This document shows, one piece after another, positions 1 through 7,841 of a stretch of DNA of 64,000 nt. Location of the stretch: the NCBI RefSeq assembly GCF_900105345.1, contig NZ_FNSN01000003.1:2790001-2854000 (forward strand), in the 5' to 3' direction. Each line of letters starts with the position of its first letter. Positions within the stretch are counted from its first letter, which is position 1. Both the position numbers and the translations under genes were made by a program. Below the pieces are notes generated by a model. It made no database searches. It worked only from the letters and a program-made list of their open reading frames with translations, and had not been told where the DNA came from. Source of the DNA: Arthrobacter woluwensis. GTDB lineage: Bacteria; Actinomycetota; Actinomycetes; Actinomycetales; Micrococcaceae.

Positions 1-347
1 GACGGTCTGATCAGGCGTTCCTCGGCTGGATCACCTTCAACAGCTGGAACCCGGATTTCCGGAGCGCGTCCCTCGGATACTGCCTCCGGCAGTCCGCCTG
101 GGGCCAGGGCCACGCGACCGAAGCCGCCGGGGCGCTGCTGCAGTGGGCGTTCGGCGCCCTGGACCTCAACCGGGTGCAGGCCGAAGCCGACACCCGCAAT
201 GCGCCCTCCGCCCGGGTGCTCGAGAAGCTCGGTTTCGTCCTGGAAGGGACGCTGCGCGAGGACTGCATCGTGAACGGCGTTGTCTCCGACTCGTGGGTCT
301 ACGGGCTGCTGCGCCGCGACTGGGCGGCCCTGCACCTCGTTCACTGA
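1..347 (+). CDS. GNAT family N-acetyltransferase (RimJ/RimL type), 5' truncated
   Basis: The reading frame is open from base 3 to a TGA at 345-347, so the start lies left of the window. The visible 114 residues contain the RimJ/RimL acetyl-CoA-binding pattern (Q-S-A-W-G-Q-G-H-A-T-E-A), then R-V-Q-A-E-A-D-T-R-N-x-x-S-x-x-V-L-E-K-L-G-F and L-E-G-T-L-R, the classic second half of acetyltransferases acting on ribosomal-protein or small-molecule amines. The substrate cannot be told from this fragment. The gene converges on the tRNA-Asn gene behind it. Family assignment is secure; exact function is not. Confidence 0.85.
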   Translation, partial: RSDQAFLGWITFNSWNPDFRSASLGYCLRQSAWGQGHATEAAGALLQWAFGALDLNRVQAEADTRNAPSARVLEKLGFVLEGTLREDCIVNGVVSDSWVYGLLRRDWAALHLVH

Positions 348-425
348 CACCTCGTCCGCTGACCGCCGTCGCGCGACAGGGCACGGAGCTCGGACACGGC
401 GCTCGGACACAGAAGCCGGGCAAAG

Positions 426-468
426 AAAAACCCCGGGTCAGCGGCCGTTTCAGGCCGCCCACCCGGGG
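426..468 (-). terminator. Rho-independent terminator of tRNA-Asn copy 1
   Basis: Read on the minus strand just after the tRNA, an 8-bp stem CCCCGGGT/ACCCGGGG (461-468 with 431-438) encloses a second stem (GCGGCC/GGCCGC) and is followed directly by TTTTT (430-426). This is one of the few terminators in the window with a real U-run. Confidence 0.85.
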
Positions 469-474
469 CGGAAG

Positions 475-547
475 CTCCTCCTGCTGGACTTGAACCAGCA
501 ACCCTTCGATTAACAGTCGAATGCTCTGCCAATTGAGCTAAGGAGGA
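475..547 (-). tRNA. tRNA-Asn (anticodon GTT), copy 1
   Basis: A 73-nt cloverleaf on the minus strand. The acceptor stem is TCCTCCT/AGGAGGA with discriminator G at 475. The anticodon arm is TTCGA-CTGTTAA-TCGAA, giving anticodon GTT, and the T-arm contains GGTTCAAGTCC. The 3' CCA is not encoded (CTT follows). It is identical to the second copy at 2949-3021. Confidence 0.95.
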
Positions 548-630
548 TCGAAGCGAGTAAGACGTTACCAGAGGCGGGGCCCGAACATGAAATCGAGCCC
601 CGCTCGCCGCCCCGTTTCAGGGACGCCGGC

Positions 631-1899
631 TCAGACCACGGCCCCTTCCCCGCGAGGCGCTTCGTGGGCGCTCCTCGGCAGCCTCAGGCGCGAGAAGACC
701 ACCGCCGCAGCCAGGATGAAGAGCACACCCAGCAGGTAGGGCGCCACATGCGCGATCCCGCTGTACAGGAGACCGGCCACGATCGGCGCGGCCATCTGGA
801 TGGCCGATCCGACAGCCTGGAGCGCTCCCGCCACGCGGCCCTGCTCGTCGTCGCCCACGGAGCTGGAGATGAGTCCGTCCAGCGGAGCCTGCGTGAGGCC
901 TTGCGAGGCTCCGAGCATGAGCACGCCGGCGATCAGCAGCCACGGCTGGGCCAGCACCGAGGCGAGGATGACCAGAGCCGCACATCCGAGACCCTGCCCC
1001 AGAATGCCGATGATGATGGTCTTCTTCTCGCCGATCCTCGGAAGCAGCACGGCCAGCAGGCCGCCCTGCACCGCGACGTCCAGGACGCCGATGACGGCCA
1101 CCAGCAAGCCGATCTGGGCGGCGCTCCAGCCGACGGCGTCGATGGCGAGCACGCTGAAGTTGTTGGTGAAGAAGGCGAACGGGATCATCATCAGCGCGAA
1201 CACGAGGAGCAGACCGCGCAGCCCGGGCCGGCGGAACGCATCGGAGATGACCTTCACCGGGTGCAGTTCCTCGAGCGCGAGCTTCGGGGTGCGGTTCTCC
1301 GGCGCGAGGGACTCGGGCAGCAGGAAGATCGCGAGGATCGCCACGAGTAAGGCGACGACGGCGGTGGCGAAGACCGGCAGGTGGATGTCGATGGCGGAGA
1401 GGAGCCCGCCGAGGGCCGGGCCGATCATGAAGCCGATGCCGTTGAGAGCCCCGAGGAGCCCGAATCGCTTGGCGCGGTCCTTGGCGGGGGTGATGTCCGC
1501 GGTGTAGGCGAAGAGCGCGGGGAGGTCGCCGGCGGTGACGCCCTGGATGACACGGCCGAGCAGGAGGACCCACAAGGATCCGCCGATGCCGAACACCAGG
1601 TAGCCGATGACCGCGCCGAACGAGGCGATGATGATGACGGGCCGGCGGCCCACTCGGTCGGAGAGACCGCCGAGGAACGGCGCCGCGAGGAAGGCGCACA
1701 ACGCGTTCACGCCTTCGAGGACCCCCACCCAGAGGGCGAGGTTCGGGTCGCCGTGCGGGAGGTACTCCTGGACGATGAATGGCATGACGGGCAGGACCAC
1801 CGTCATGCCGATGACGGTGAGCATGGCGAGGACGACGAGCATGAACCAGGCGCGGCGCGGAGACGGCGGCGGAGCTGGAGGGGAGGAATTCAGGGACAT
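631..1899 (-). CDS. MFS efflux transporter (DHA1, TetA-like)
   Basis: A 422-residue integral membrane protein with about 12 hydrophobic segments. The cytoplasmic-loop motif G-G-L-S-D-R-V-G-R-R-P (about residues 77-87) is MFS motif A, and G-x-x-x-G-P-A-L-G-G-L near residue 160 is motif C of drug/proton antiporters. It is read divergently from a TetR regulator with a 27-bp palindrome between them, the usual layout of a ligand-inducible efflux pump. The gene lies within the tRNA-Asn direct repeat bracket. The substrate is unknown; tetracycline resistance should not be assumed. Confidence 0.88.
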   Translation of the reverse strand: MSLNSSPPAPPPSPRRAWFMLVVLAMLTVIGMTVVLPVMPFIVQEYLPHGDPNLALWVGVLEGVNALCAFLAAPFLGGLSDRVGRRPVIIIASFGAVIGYLVFGIGGSLWVLLLGRVIQGVTAGDLPALFAYTADITPAKDRAKRFGLLGALNGIGFMIGPALGGLLSAIDIHLPVFATAVVALLVAILAIFLLPESLAPENRTPKLALEELHPVKVISDAFRRPGLRGLLLVFALMMIPFAFFTNNFSVLAIDAVGWSAAQIGLLVAVIGVLDVAVQGGLLAVLLPRIGEKKTIIIGILGQGLGCAALVILASVLAQPWLLIAGVLMLGASQGLTQAPLDGLISSSVGDDEQGRVAGALQAVGSAIQMAAPIVAGLLYSGIAHVAPYLLGVLFILAAAVVFSRLRLPRSAHEAPRGEGAVV

Positions 1900-1914
1900 G
1901 TCGCTAGAGTAACA

Positions 1915-1941
1915 CTAAAACTAGAGTCATTCTAGTTTTAG
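1915..1941. promoter_or_regulatory. TetR operator, perfect 27-bp palindrome
   Basis: Arms CTAAAACTAGA (1915-1925) and TCTAGTTTTAG (1931-1941) are exact reverse complements around a 5-bp spacer GTCAT. The site starts 16 bp before the MFS start codon and ends 20 bp before the TetR ATG, so one bound dimer could block both promoters. A/T-rich arms in GC-rich DNA argue against chance. Binding by the neighbouring TetR protein is inference. Confidence 0.8.
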
Positions 1942-1960
1942 AGCGACTATCCTGGTGAGC

Positions 1961-2566
1961 ATGGCCGACACCACCACCCCGGGACGCCGGGAACGCAAGA
2001 AGGCAGCGACCCGCAAGGCGATCTCGGACGCCGCGCTCGAACTCTTCCAGGACCGCGGCTTCGACGCCGTGACCATCAAGGAGGTGGCCGAACGCGCCGA
2101 CGTCTCCCTCGCCACCGTCTACGCTCACTTCCCCCAGAAGGAGGCCCTCGTTTACGACGAGGACGACGAGATCCGGGACGCACTCCTGGACGCGGTCAGG
2201 AACCGCGAGCCGGGCATGACCATCTGCACCGCCATCCACCAGTGGCTCCGCGCGGTCATGGAGGAGCACGAGCAGTACGGCGCGCAAGTGGCGGCCTTCG
2301 ACGCGATGGTCCAGGCCGCGCCGTCCCTCCGTGAGTACGAGCGGTCCATGTGGATGCGGCACGAGAAGGCCCTGATCCTGACCATCGCCGACGAGCTGGG
2401 GCTGCCCGCCACGGACCCTTTCATCCAGGTCTTCTCCCACTACGCGCTGGAGACCTGGGCGTTCCTCGACCGCACGGAGGACCCCCGGGCATCCCTCGAG
2501 GCCACATTCGCCCTCCTGTCCCCGGGGTGGACCGCGTTCGAAGAACGTGTGACCAGCGGGAGCTGA
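1961..2566 (+). CDS. TetR family transcriptional regulator
   Basis: This 201-residue repressor has an N-terminal helix-turn-helix, about residues 10-56 (A-T-R-K-A-I-S-D-A-A-L-E-L-F-x-x-R-G-F-D, then A-D-V-S-L-A-T-V-Y-A-H-F-P-x-K-E), and an all-helical ligand-binding domain. I use ATG 1961; a GTG six bases upstream is also in frame. It is divergent from the MFS pump across the 27-bp palindrome, so it most likely represses the pump and itself. The small membrane protein gene follows 22 bp downstream and may share its transcript. Confidence 0.9.
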   Translation: MADTTTPGRRERKKAATRKAISDAALELFQDRGFDAVTIKEVAERADVSLATVYAHFPQKEALVYDEDDEIRDALLDAVRNREPGMTICTAIHQWLRAVMEEHEQYGAQVAAFDAMVQAAPSLREYERSMWMRHEKALILTIADELGLPATDPFIQVFSHYALETWAFLDRTEDPRASLEATFALLSPGWTAFEERVTSGS

Positions 2567-2588
2567 GCCGGACGGGTAGTCTGGCCGC

Positions 2589-2849
2589 ATGACGCCACAG
2601 GAGATGCGGAACACACCAGGACCGGACCGTGCACGGAAGGCCGACGGGACGTTCGGCCCGCTGCTGATCGGCATCGGCCTGCTGCTCGTGGCCATGGACG
2701 CGTTCGTGACCGGCGGATTCCGCGTCTCGCTCCTGGGAGGGCTCCTGGTGATCGTGGGGTGCACCGAACGCCTGATCGGAGCCCTGCGGGCCACTCAGGA
2801 CTCCGGGACGCCTGCGGACGCTCCACGTCGGACGCCGTCGGAGCGCTGA
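2589..2849 (+). CDS. Small two-TM membrane protein, unknown function
   Basis: An 86-residue protein with a charged N-terminus (about residues 1-22) and two hydrophobic helices, roughly 23-41 and 46-66 (F-G-P-L-L-I-G-I-G-L-L-L-V-A and V-S-L-L-G-G-L-L-V-I-V-G). The tail is rich in Pro, Arg and Asp. Small DUF3017-like or DUF2516-like actinobacterial proteins look similar, but I cannot assign a family. It begins 22 bp after the TetR stop, so it may be cotranscribed with it. It is the last gene before the second tRNA-Asn repeat. Confidence 0.65.
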   Translation: MTPQEMRNTPGPDRARKADGTFGPLLIGIGLLLVAMDAFVTGGFRVSLLGGLLVIVGCTERLIGALRATQDSGTPADAPRRTPSER

Positions 2850-2899
2850 TCGGCTCCCCCCGGGTCCTTCCCGGCTCACGAAAACGTTCCCAGGCAAAG

Positions 2900-2942
2900 A
2901 AAAACCCCGGGTCAGCGGCCGTTTCAGGCCGCCCACCCGGGG
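2900..2942 (-). terminator. Rho-independent terminator of tRNA-Asn copy 2
   Basis: Identical to the terminator of copy 1: stem CCCCGGGT/ACCCGGGG (2935-2942 with 2905-2912) followed on the minus strand by TTTTT (2904-2900). Confidence 0.85.
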
Positions 2943-2948
2943 CGGAAG

Positions 2949-3021
2949 CTCCTCCTGCTGGACTTGAACCAGCAACCCTTCGATTAACAGTCGAATGCTC
3001 TGCCAATTGAGCTAAGGAGGA
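2949..3021 (-). tRNA. tRNA-Asn (anticodon GTT), copy 2
   Basis: 73-nt cloverleaf identical in every base to the copy at 475-547: acceptor TCCTCCT/AGGAGGA, anticodon loop CTGTTAA, discriminator G, no encoded CCA. It is transcribed in the same direction as dnaG and lies just downstream of it. Confidence 0.95.
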
Positions 3022-3093
3022 TCGAAGCGAGTAAGACATTACCAGAGCCGGACCCCGAACATGAAATCGGGCCCCGCGCCTGCCCGGAGACGC

Positions 3094-4980
3094 TCAGGCG
3101 GTCTGGCGCAGCGACCGCCGCTGCATCTCCAGGGAGAGCAGTTGCCGGTTCAGGTCCTGGACCGTGGCGGGGTCGGCGTCGGCCCCCATGCGCTGCAGCT
3201 GACCGAGCAGATCCGCTTTCTGACGGGTGATGTCCAACTCGAACAGGCGGGCCAGGATGTCCCGGCACGCCCGCAGGAGAGCATCCTCGTCGGGCGCCGG
3301 GATCATCGCGACCGCGAGCTCCGACACGAGGCCCCGCAGCGGCTCCGGAACCTCTTCGCGGACGGTCTCGACCCAGGTCACCGGGTCGGCGCCCCGCGCC
3401 GTGCCCACGGCTCGGATCGCCGTGTGGACGGCCTGGTAGGCGGGCACCACGAAGTGGGCCTGGGAGAACATCTGCCAGTGACGCTCGTCGAGCACCTGAG
3501 GCTGCTGCAGGGCGACCTCCAGCGACTGCCGCTCCATGGCGGCGGCAGGATCCCGCGGATCCGGGCGGCCGTACAGCGGTGCGCTGTCCGCCGGCTCCTG
3601 CGCGGGCGCTCCCCCGTGATCGCCCGACGACGGCGCCGCCGCGGCCCGGCGCGCGGCCGTCTGCACCGCGCGGGACACCTCCTCCATGGACATGCCCAGC
3701 CAGCCGGCCAGTTCGCGGGTGTACGCGGGACGCAACGACCCGTCCCGGATCCGGGCCACGATCGGCGCGGCCTCCCGCAGGGCCTGGACCCGGCCCTCCA
3801 CGGTGTTGAGATTGTGCTTCTTCAGGCCCACCCGGATGGCGAACTCGAACAGGGGCCTGCGGCTGTCGATGAGATCCTTCACGGCCTGGTCACCCCGGTG
3901 CTGCCGGAGCTCACAGGGGTCCGCGCCGGACGGCTCGACCGCCACGTAGGTCTGCGCCACGAAACGCTGATCCTCCTCGAAGGCGCGCAGGGCCGCTTTC
4001 TGGCCCGCGGCGTCGCCGTCGAAGGTGAAGACCACTTCGCCACCGGTGCCGTCGTCCGAGAGGAGCCGCCGCACGATCTTGATGTGGTCCCCGCCGAAGG
4101 CCGTGCCACAGGTCGCGACCGCGGTGGTGACGCCCGCGAGGTGACAGGCCATGACGTCCGTGTAGCCCTCGACCACCACGAGCTGCCGGCCACGCACGAT
4201 GTCCCGCTTGGCCTTGTCGATCCCATACAGGACCTGGGATTTCTTGTAGAGCGGAGTCTCCGGGGTGTTGAGGTACTTGGGGCCCTTGTCGTCCTCGAAG
4301 AGCTTGCGCGCGCCGAAGCCGATGACGTCTCCCGTGATGTCCCGGATGGGCCAGATCAGCCGTCCCCGGAAGCGGTCGTACAGCCGGCCGGACCCTTCCC
4401 GGCCCGTGGAGAACATGCCGGTCTGCACCAGTTCGTCATCACGGAAGCCCTTGGTGCGCAGGTGGCCGAGCAGCCCGTCCCAGCCCTGCGGGGCGAACCC
4501 CACGCCGAAGGACTCCGCGGCGGCGCGGTCGAAACCGCGTTCGGCGAGGAACCGCCGGCCCTCGATGGCGCCCGGCGTCAGGAGCTGGACGGCGAAGAAC
4601 TCCGCGGCGATCTTGTGGGCGTCCAGGAGCTTCTGGCGCTTGCCCACATCCTCGCGTCGCGGTCCGGTGCCGCCGTCTTCGTAGCGGAGTTCGATGCCGA
4701 CCTTGGCCGCGAGCTTCTCCACCGTCTCACTGAAGGACAGATGGTCCATCTTCTGCACGAAGGAGATGACGTCGCCGCTCTCACCGCATCCGAAGCAGTG
4801 GTACGTGCCCACTTGGGGACGGACGTGGAAGCTGGGGCTGCGCTCGTCATGGAAAGGACAGAGTCCCTTGAACGAGCCGATGCCCGCGCTGCGGAGGGTG
4901 ACGTACCCGTCCACCACCTCTTTGATGTCGGTGCGCTGGCGGACCGCCTCGATGTCTTCCCTTTTGATCAGTCCAGCCAC
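3094..4980 (-). CDS. dnaG: DNA primase DnaG
   Basis: Synthesises RNA primers at the replication fork together with DnaB helicase. The 628-residue protein has the N-terminal CHC2 zinc finger (C41, H44, C62, C65 in C-P-F-H and C-F-G-C). The primase core and TOPRIM domain follow, with V-V-V-E-G-Y-T-D and the metal-binding F-D-G-D-A-A-G, and a helical DnaB-interacting C-terminus. Length is typical for actinobacteria. It is followed by dgt upstream on the same strand (76-bp gap), a pairing common in this group. ATG 4980 is the start. A 693-aa open frame on the opposite strand is a composition artefact. Confidence 0.97.
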   Translation of the reverse strand: MAGLIKREDIEAVRQRTDIKEVVDGYVTLRSAGIGSFKGLCPFHDERSPSFHVRPQVGTYHCFGCGESGDVISFVQKMDHLSFSETVEKLAAKVGIELRYEDGGTGPRREDVGKRQKLLDAHKIAAEFFAVQLLTPGAIEGRRFLAERGFDRAAAESFGVGFAPQGWDGLLGHLRTKGFRDDELVQTGMFSTGREGSGRLYDRFRGRLIWPIRDITGDVIGFGARKLFEDDKGPKYLNTPETPLYKKSQVLYGIDKAKRDIVRGRQLVVVEGYTDVMACHLAGVTTAVATCGTAFGGDHIKIVRRLLSDDGTGGEVVFTFDGDAAGQKAALRAFEEDQRFVAQTYVAVEPSGADPCELRQHRGDQAVKDLIDSRRPLFEFAIRVGLKKHNLNTVEGRVQALREAAPIVARIRDGSLRPAYTRELAGWLGMSMEEVSRAVQTAARRAAAAPSSGDHGGAPAQEPADSAPLYGRPDPRDPAAAMERQSLEVALQQPQVLDERHWQMFSQAHFVVPAYQAVHTAIRAVGTARGADPVTWVETVREEVPEPLRGLVSELAVAMIPAPDEDALLRACRDILARLFELDITRQKADLLGQLQRMGADADPATVQDLNRQLLSLEMQRRSLRQTA

Positions 4981-5056
4981 GGTTCCATCCTAGTCCGGCT
5001 GGCAAGCCGGGACGGCCGCGGTGGGTGGGCCGGCCCGGGGACGGCCGCCCGCGGGA

Positions 5057-6322
5057 TCACCAGAGTGACGGCAGGCTGCCCACCAGGCGTTCGTGCAGGC
5101 TCAGCGCCGATCCGTCCGTCAGCGACGCCACCTGGTCGATGACGACCCGGAAGCGCGCGTCGTCGCTGTCCGCGGCGCGCCAGTCGGCGGCGAACATGGG
5201 CTCCAGATGCTTGTCCCCCGTGGCGGTCAGCGCGCTCACGAGAGCCCGCAGCACCTCCTGCTGCCGCTCGTAGATCGGCTGGCGGTGGTCCGTGGTCATG
5301 ACGAACGTGGTGGCCAGGCCCTTCATGACGGCGATCTCCATGACCGTCTCCTCGGGCACCATCAGCTGTCCGTTGTACCGGGTCAGGGGGTCCGGGCCGT
5401 AGACGGACCGGGTGGCCTCGAGCGCGCTCTGGCAGAACCGTCCGATCAGCTGGCTCGTCATGTTCTTCAGGGCGGCCATCGACTTCCGGCTGCCGTCGGC
5501 TTCCCGCACCCAGACGGCCGTCTTCTCGAGGCGGCTCAGCGCCTCGTCCACTTCGGCGGGGTCGGCGTGCGGCAGGTACCACTGCCGGGTGTAGCCCACC
5601 ACGCGGGCGCGGTGGTCCGGGTTGTCCATCCAGCGCAGCTGGAAATGCCCGGCCACGACGGCGTCCTCCACGTCGTGCACCGAGTACGAGATGTCGTCGG
5701 CCAGGTCCATGACCTGGGCCTCGATGCAGGTCTGGCCCGCCGGGGCGTTGTCCCGGACCCAGTCGAAGATCGGCAGATCGTCCTCGTAGGCGCCGAACTT
5801 GCTCGTGCGGCGGCCGTGGATCACGGGGGCGTCGGCGGCCTGCCACGGGTACTTGCACGAGGCATCCAGGCTGGCGCGGGTGAGGTTCAGCCCGGCGGGG
5901 GTGCCGTCCGGGGCGAGCACCTTCGGCTCGAGACGGGTGAGAAGGCGCAGGGTCTGGGCGTTGCCCTCGAAGCCCCCGATGTCGTGGGCGATGTCGTTCA
6001 GCGCGGACTCACCGTTGTGGCCGAACGGCGGATGTCCCAGATCATGGGAAAGGCAAGCGGTGTCCACGACGTCGGGATCGCAGCCGAGCGCACGGCCGAG
6101 TTCACGGCCCACCTGGGCCACTTCGAGGCTATGGGTCAGGCGGGTCCGGACGAAGTCGTCCGTGTCCGGCGCCACCACCTGGGTCTTCGCCCCGAGCCGC
6201 CGCAGGGCGGACGAATGAAGCACCCGGGCGCGGTCCCGTTCGAAGTCGGACCGGTAGGTGTTCTTGGCCGGCTCAGCGACCCAGCGTTCGGAGGCGTGGG
6301 CCGGGTACTGTGCGTCACTCAC
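5057..6322 (-). CDS. dgt: Deoxyguanosinetriphosphate triphosphohydrolase-like HD protein
   Basis: Hydrolyses dNTPs to the nucleoside and triphosphate and so influences dNTP pools. The 421-residue protein has the HD-superfamily metal site: H64 in R-L-T-H-S-L-E-V, H93-D94 in S-H-D-L-G-H-P-P-F-G-H-N-G-E, and a later Asp in L-A-D-D-I-S-Y-S. The pattern R-R-L-x-x-K-T-Q-V near residue 41 matches Dgt. It precedes dnaG in the direction of transcription, consistent with a replication-linked operon. Real substrate preference in this subfamily varies, so 'dGTPase-like' is safer than strict dGTPase. Confidence 0.93.
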   Translation of the reverse strand: MSDAQYPAHASERWVAEPAKNTYRSDFERDRARVLHSSALRRLGAKTQVVAPDTDDFVRTRLTHSLEVAQVGRELGRALGCDPDVVDTACLSHDLGHPPFGHNGESALNDIAHDIGGFEGNAQTLRLLTRLEPKVLAPDGTPAGLNLTRASLDASCKYPWQAADAPVIHGRRTSKFGAYEDDLPIFDWVRDNAPAGQTCIEAQVMDLADDISYSVHDVEDAVVAGHFQLRWMDNPDHRARVVGYTRQWYLPHADPAEVDEALSRLEKTAVWVREADGSRKSMAALKNMTSQLIGRFCQSALEATRSVYGPDPLTRYNGQLMVPEETVMEIAVMKGLATTFVMTTDHRQPIYERQQEVLRALVSALTATGDKHLEPMFAADWRAADSDDARFRVVIDQVASLTDGSALSLHERLVGSLPSLW

Positions 6323-6439
6323 GCCCTCAGTCTAGTCAGAGCGGGCCCTTCTCCCCCGGCCCATGACGCCATGGCCCACGGATTTTCCGCGGACTTCACC
6401 TCAGGGCGGAACCGGCCCGGGGGGCCGAGGCCGGTTGAC

Positions 6440-7759
6440 TCAGGTCCGGGCGAGCGTCCCGATGTCCTCCAGGAACGCTTCGCGGACCTCCTCGCTGACG
6501 GTCGCCCGGGTGTCGGCGATGGTCTCCAGGTAGTCGCGCGTGGTGGGACCGCGGCGGCCGGCGCCAGCGACAGCGCCGGGCGCAGCCGCGAGGGCCGAGC
6601 CGCCGGCGTCGTACACCGCCTTCTCCAGGGCCCGCTGGGAGGCGCTGCGCGCAGCGAATTCGATGTCCGCCGGGGAGAACCCCTCGCTGCGGTCCACGAG
6701 AGCCTGGATGTCGACGTCCGCCAGCACGGTCGCGGGGATGAACCGCTGCCACATGGCGGTCCGCGCCTCCTCGTCCGGGAGCCCGATCGGGATCACGTAA
6801 TCGAAGCGTCCGTGCCGCAGGAAGGCGGAGTCGAGGGACCGGATGAAGTTCGTGGCGCACACGAGGAGACGGCCGGGCTGATCGCGGAATGCCGGAATGA
6901 TTTTGAGCAGTTCGTTCGTCACCCCCTGCAGAGGCGACGGCGGTTCGCCCGAACGCTGCGCCGCGATCTCCTCCACCTCGTCGATGAACACCACCGCGTG
7001 CTCCAGCTCCGCGATCTCCAGGAACGTCTCACGCAGGGCGCCGGCCAGGCCCGCGGGGTCTGCTGCGAGGCGCGAGGGGAACACCTCCACGAACGGCCAT
7101 TCGAGCCGGGAGGCGATGGCCTTGGCGAAGGTCGTCTTGCCGGTGCCGGGCGGGCCGAAGAGCACGACGGCGCGCGGCGGCACCACGCCGAACTCGTCCG
7201 CCAGCTCGCCTTCCGCCAGGGGCAGCACGAGCCGCCGTTCCAACAGCTGCTTCTCCCGGGTCATGCCCGCGACCTTCTCCCAGAGATCGCGCGGCAGGAT
7301 GCGGCCCCCGAGCTGCTCCAGGGCCCCGAGCTCGGCCCGCTGGATGGGGATCCGCCGCTCGTAGTACCGCAGGTCCGCCTTGACCTGGAAGCCGCGGTTC
7401 AGGAACGCCTCCACCCGGGTCTCCTGGGTGGGCATGAGCGCGGACAGCTTGTTCAGACCGAGGGACGCCATGCGCTGTTCGACGCCGGCGAGCAGCGAGG
7501 TGCCGATGCCCTGCCCGTGCCAGGACTCGAGCGTGGCCAGGAAGACGATCCAGCCCTGATCGTGCGCCGCACGCCCGACGGCGGCTCCCACCACCGTGTC
7601 CCCGTGCACGGCGACCACGGCGTGGTCCTTCTCGCAGGACGCGAGCACTTCGGCCAGATCGTAGACGGACTCCACTCCGGACGCCTTGAGGGATTCCCAG
7701 AGGTGCAGGATCCCCTCCACATCCGAGGCGTGGAAATCGCGGATCTTCCAGGTGGTCAT
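6440..7759 (-). CDS. Fusion protein: N-terminal GNAT acetyltransferase plus AAA+ ATPase
   Basis: 439 residues in two clear parts. Residues 1-135 are a GNAT fold: R-D-F-H-A-S-D start, acetyl-CoA loop W-H-G-Q-G-I-G-T-S-L-L at 80-90, N-R-G-F at 121-124. Residues 150-415 are an AAA+ module of the Cdc48/spastin type: Walker A G-P-P-G-T-G-K-T-T (202-210), Walker B V-V-F-I-D-E (256-261), sensor-1 A-T-N (302-304), arginine-finger region R-H-G-R-F-D (315-320), and a helical lid with F-S-P-A-D-I-E. All catalytic residues look intact. It stands alone, 117 bp upstream of dgt on the same strand. The biological role is not known to me; an acetylation-coupled remodelling or unfolding machine is a guess. Confidence 0.85.
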   Translation of the reverse strand: MTTWKIRDFHASDVEGILHLWESLKASGVESVYDLAEVLASCEKDHAVVAVHGDTVVGAAVGRAAHDQGWIVFLATLESWHGQGIGTSLLAGVEQRMASLGLNKLSALMPTQETRVEAFLNRGFQVKADLRYYERRIPIQRAELGALEQLGGRILPRDLWEKVAGMTREKQLLERRLVLPLAEGELADEFGVVPPRAVVLFGPPGTGKTTFAKAIASRLEWPFVEVFPSRLAADPAGLAGALRETFLEIAELEHAVVFIDEVEEIAAQRSGEPPSPLQGVTNELLKIIPAFRDQPGRLLVCATNFIRSLDSAFLRHGRFDYVIPIGLPDEEARTAMWQRFIPATVLADVDIQALVDRSEGFSPADIEFAARSASQRALEKAVYDAGGSALAAAPGAVAGAGRRGPTTRDYLETIADTRATVSEEVREAFLEDIGTLART

Positions 7760-7841
7760 GACATCAGCTCCTTCGCCGGCCTTCTCGCCAGGGTGCCGAC
7801 ATCATGCCACGGGCCACACCGGCGCGGCCAGGGTCGTTCGG

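Larger units (their letters stand above)
419..603. repeat. 185-bp direct repeat, copy 1 (tRNA-Asn unit)
   Basis: The stretch recurs at 2893-3077 with an offset of 2474 bp. By eye the first 144 bp (terminator, tRNA and tRNA leader) are identical, and about five differences sit in the last 40 bp. The repeat contains a complete tRNA-Asn transcription unit. The two copies enclose an MFS pump, a TetR regulator and a small membrane protein. Confidence 0.9.
2893..3077. repeat. 185-bp direct repeat, copy 2 (tRNA-Asn unit)
   Basis: Second copy of the repeat at 419-603, same orientation. It ends 16 bp before the dnaG stop codon. The dnaG-tRNA-Asn pairing suggests that this copy is the ancestral one and the outer copy the duplicate; that is inference. 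Confidence 0.9.

Noticed and set aside
419-3077. Composite transposon
   Set aside because: The flanking repeats are a tRNA unit without transposase or terminal inverted repeats; duplication or tRNA-targeted insertion is a simpler reading.
3061-5142. 693-codon open frame on the plus strand
   Set aside because: Antisense to dnaG, which has intact zinc-finger and TOPRIM motifs.
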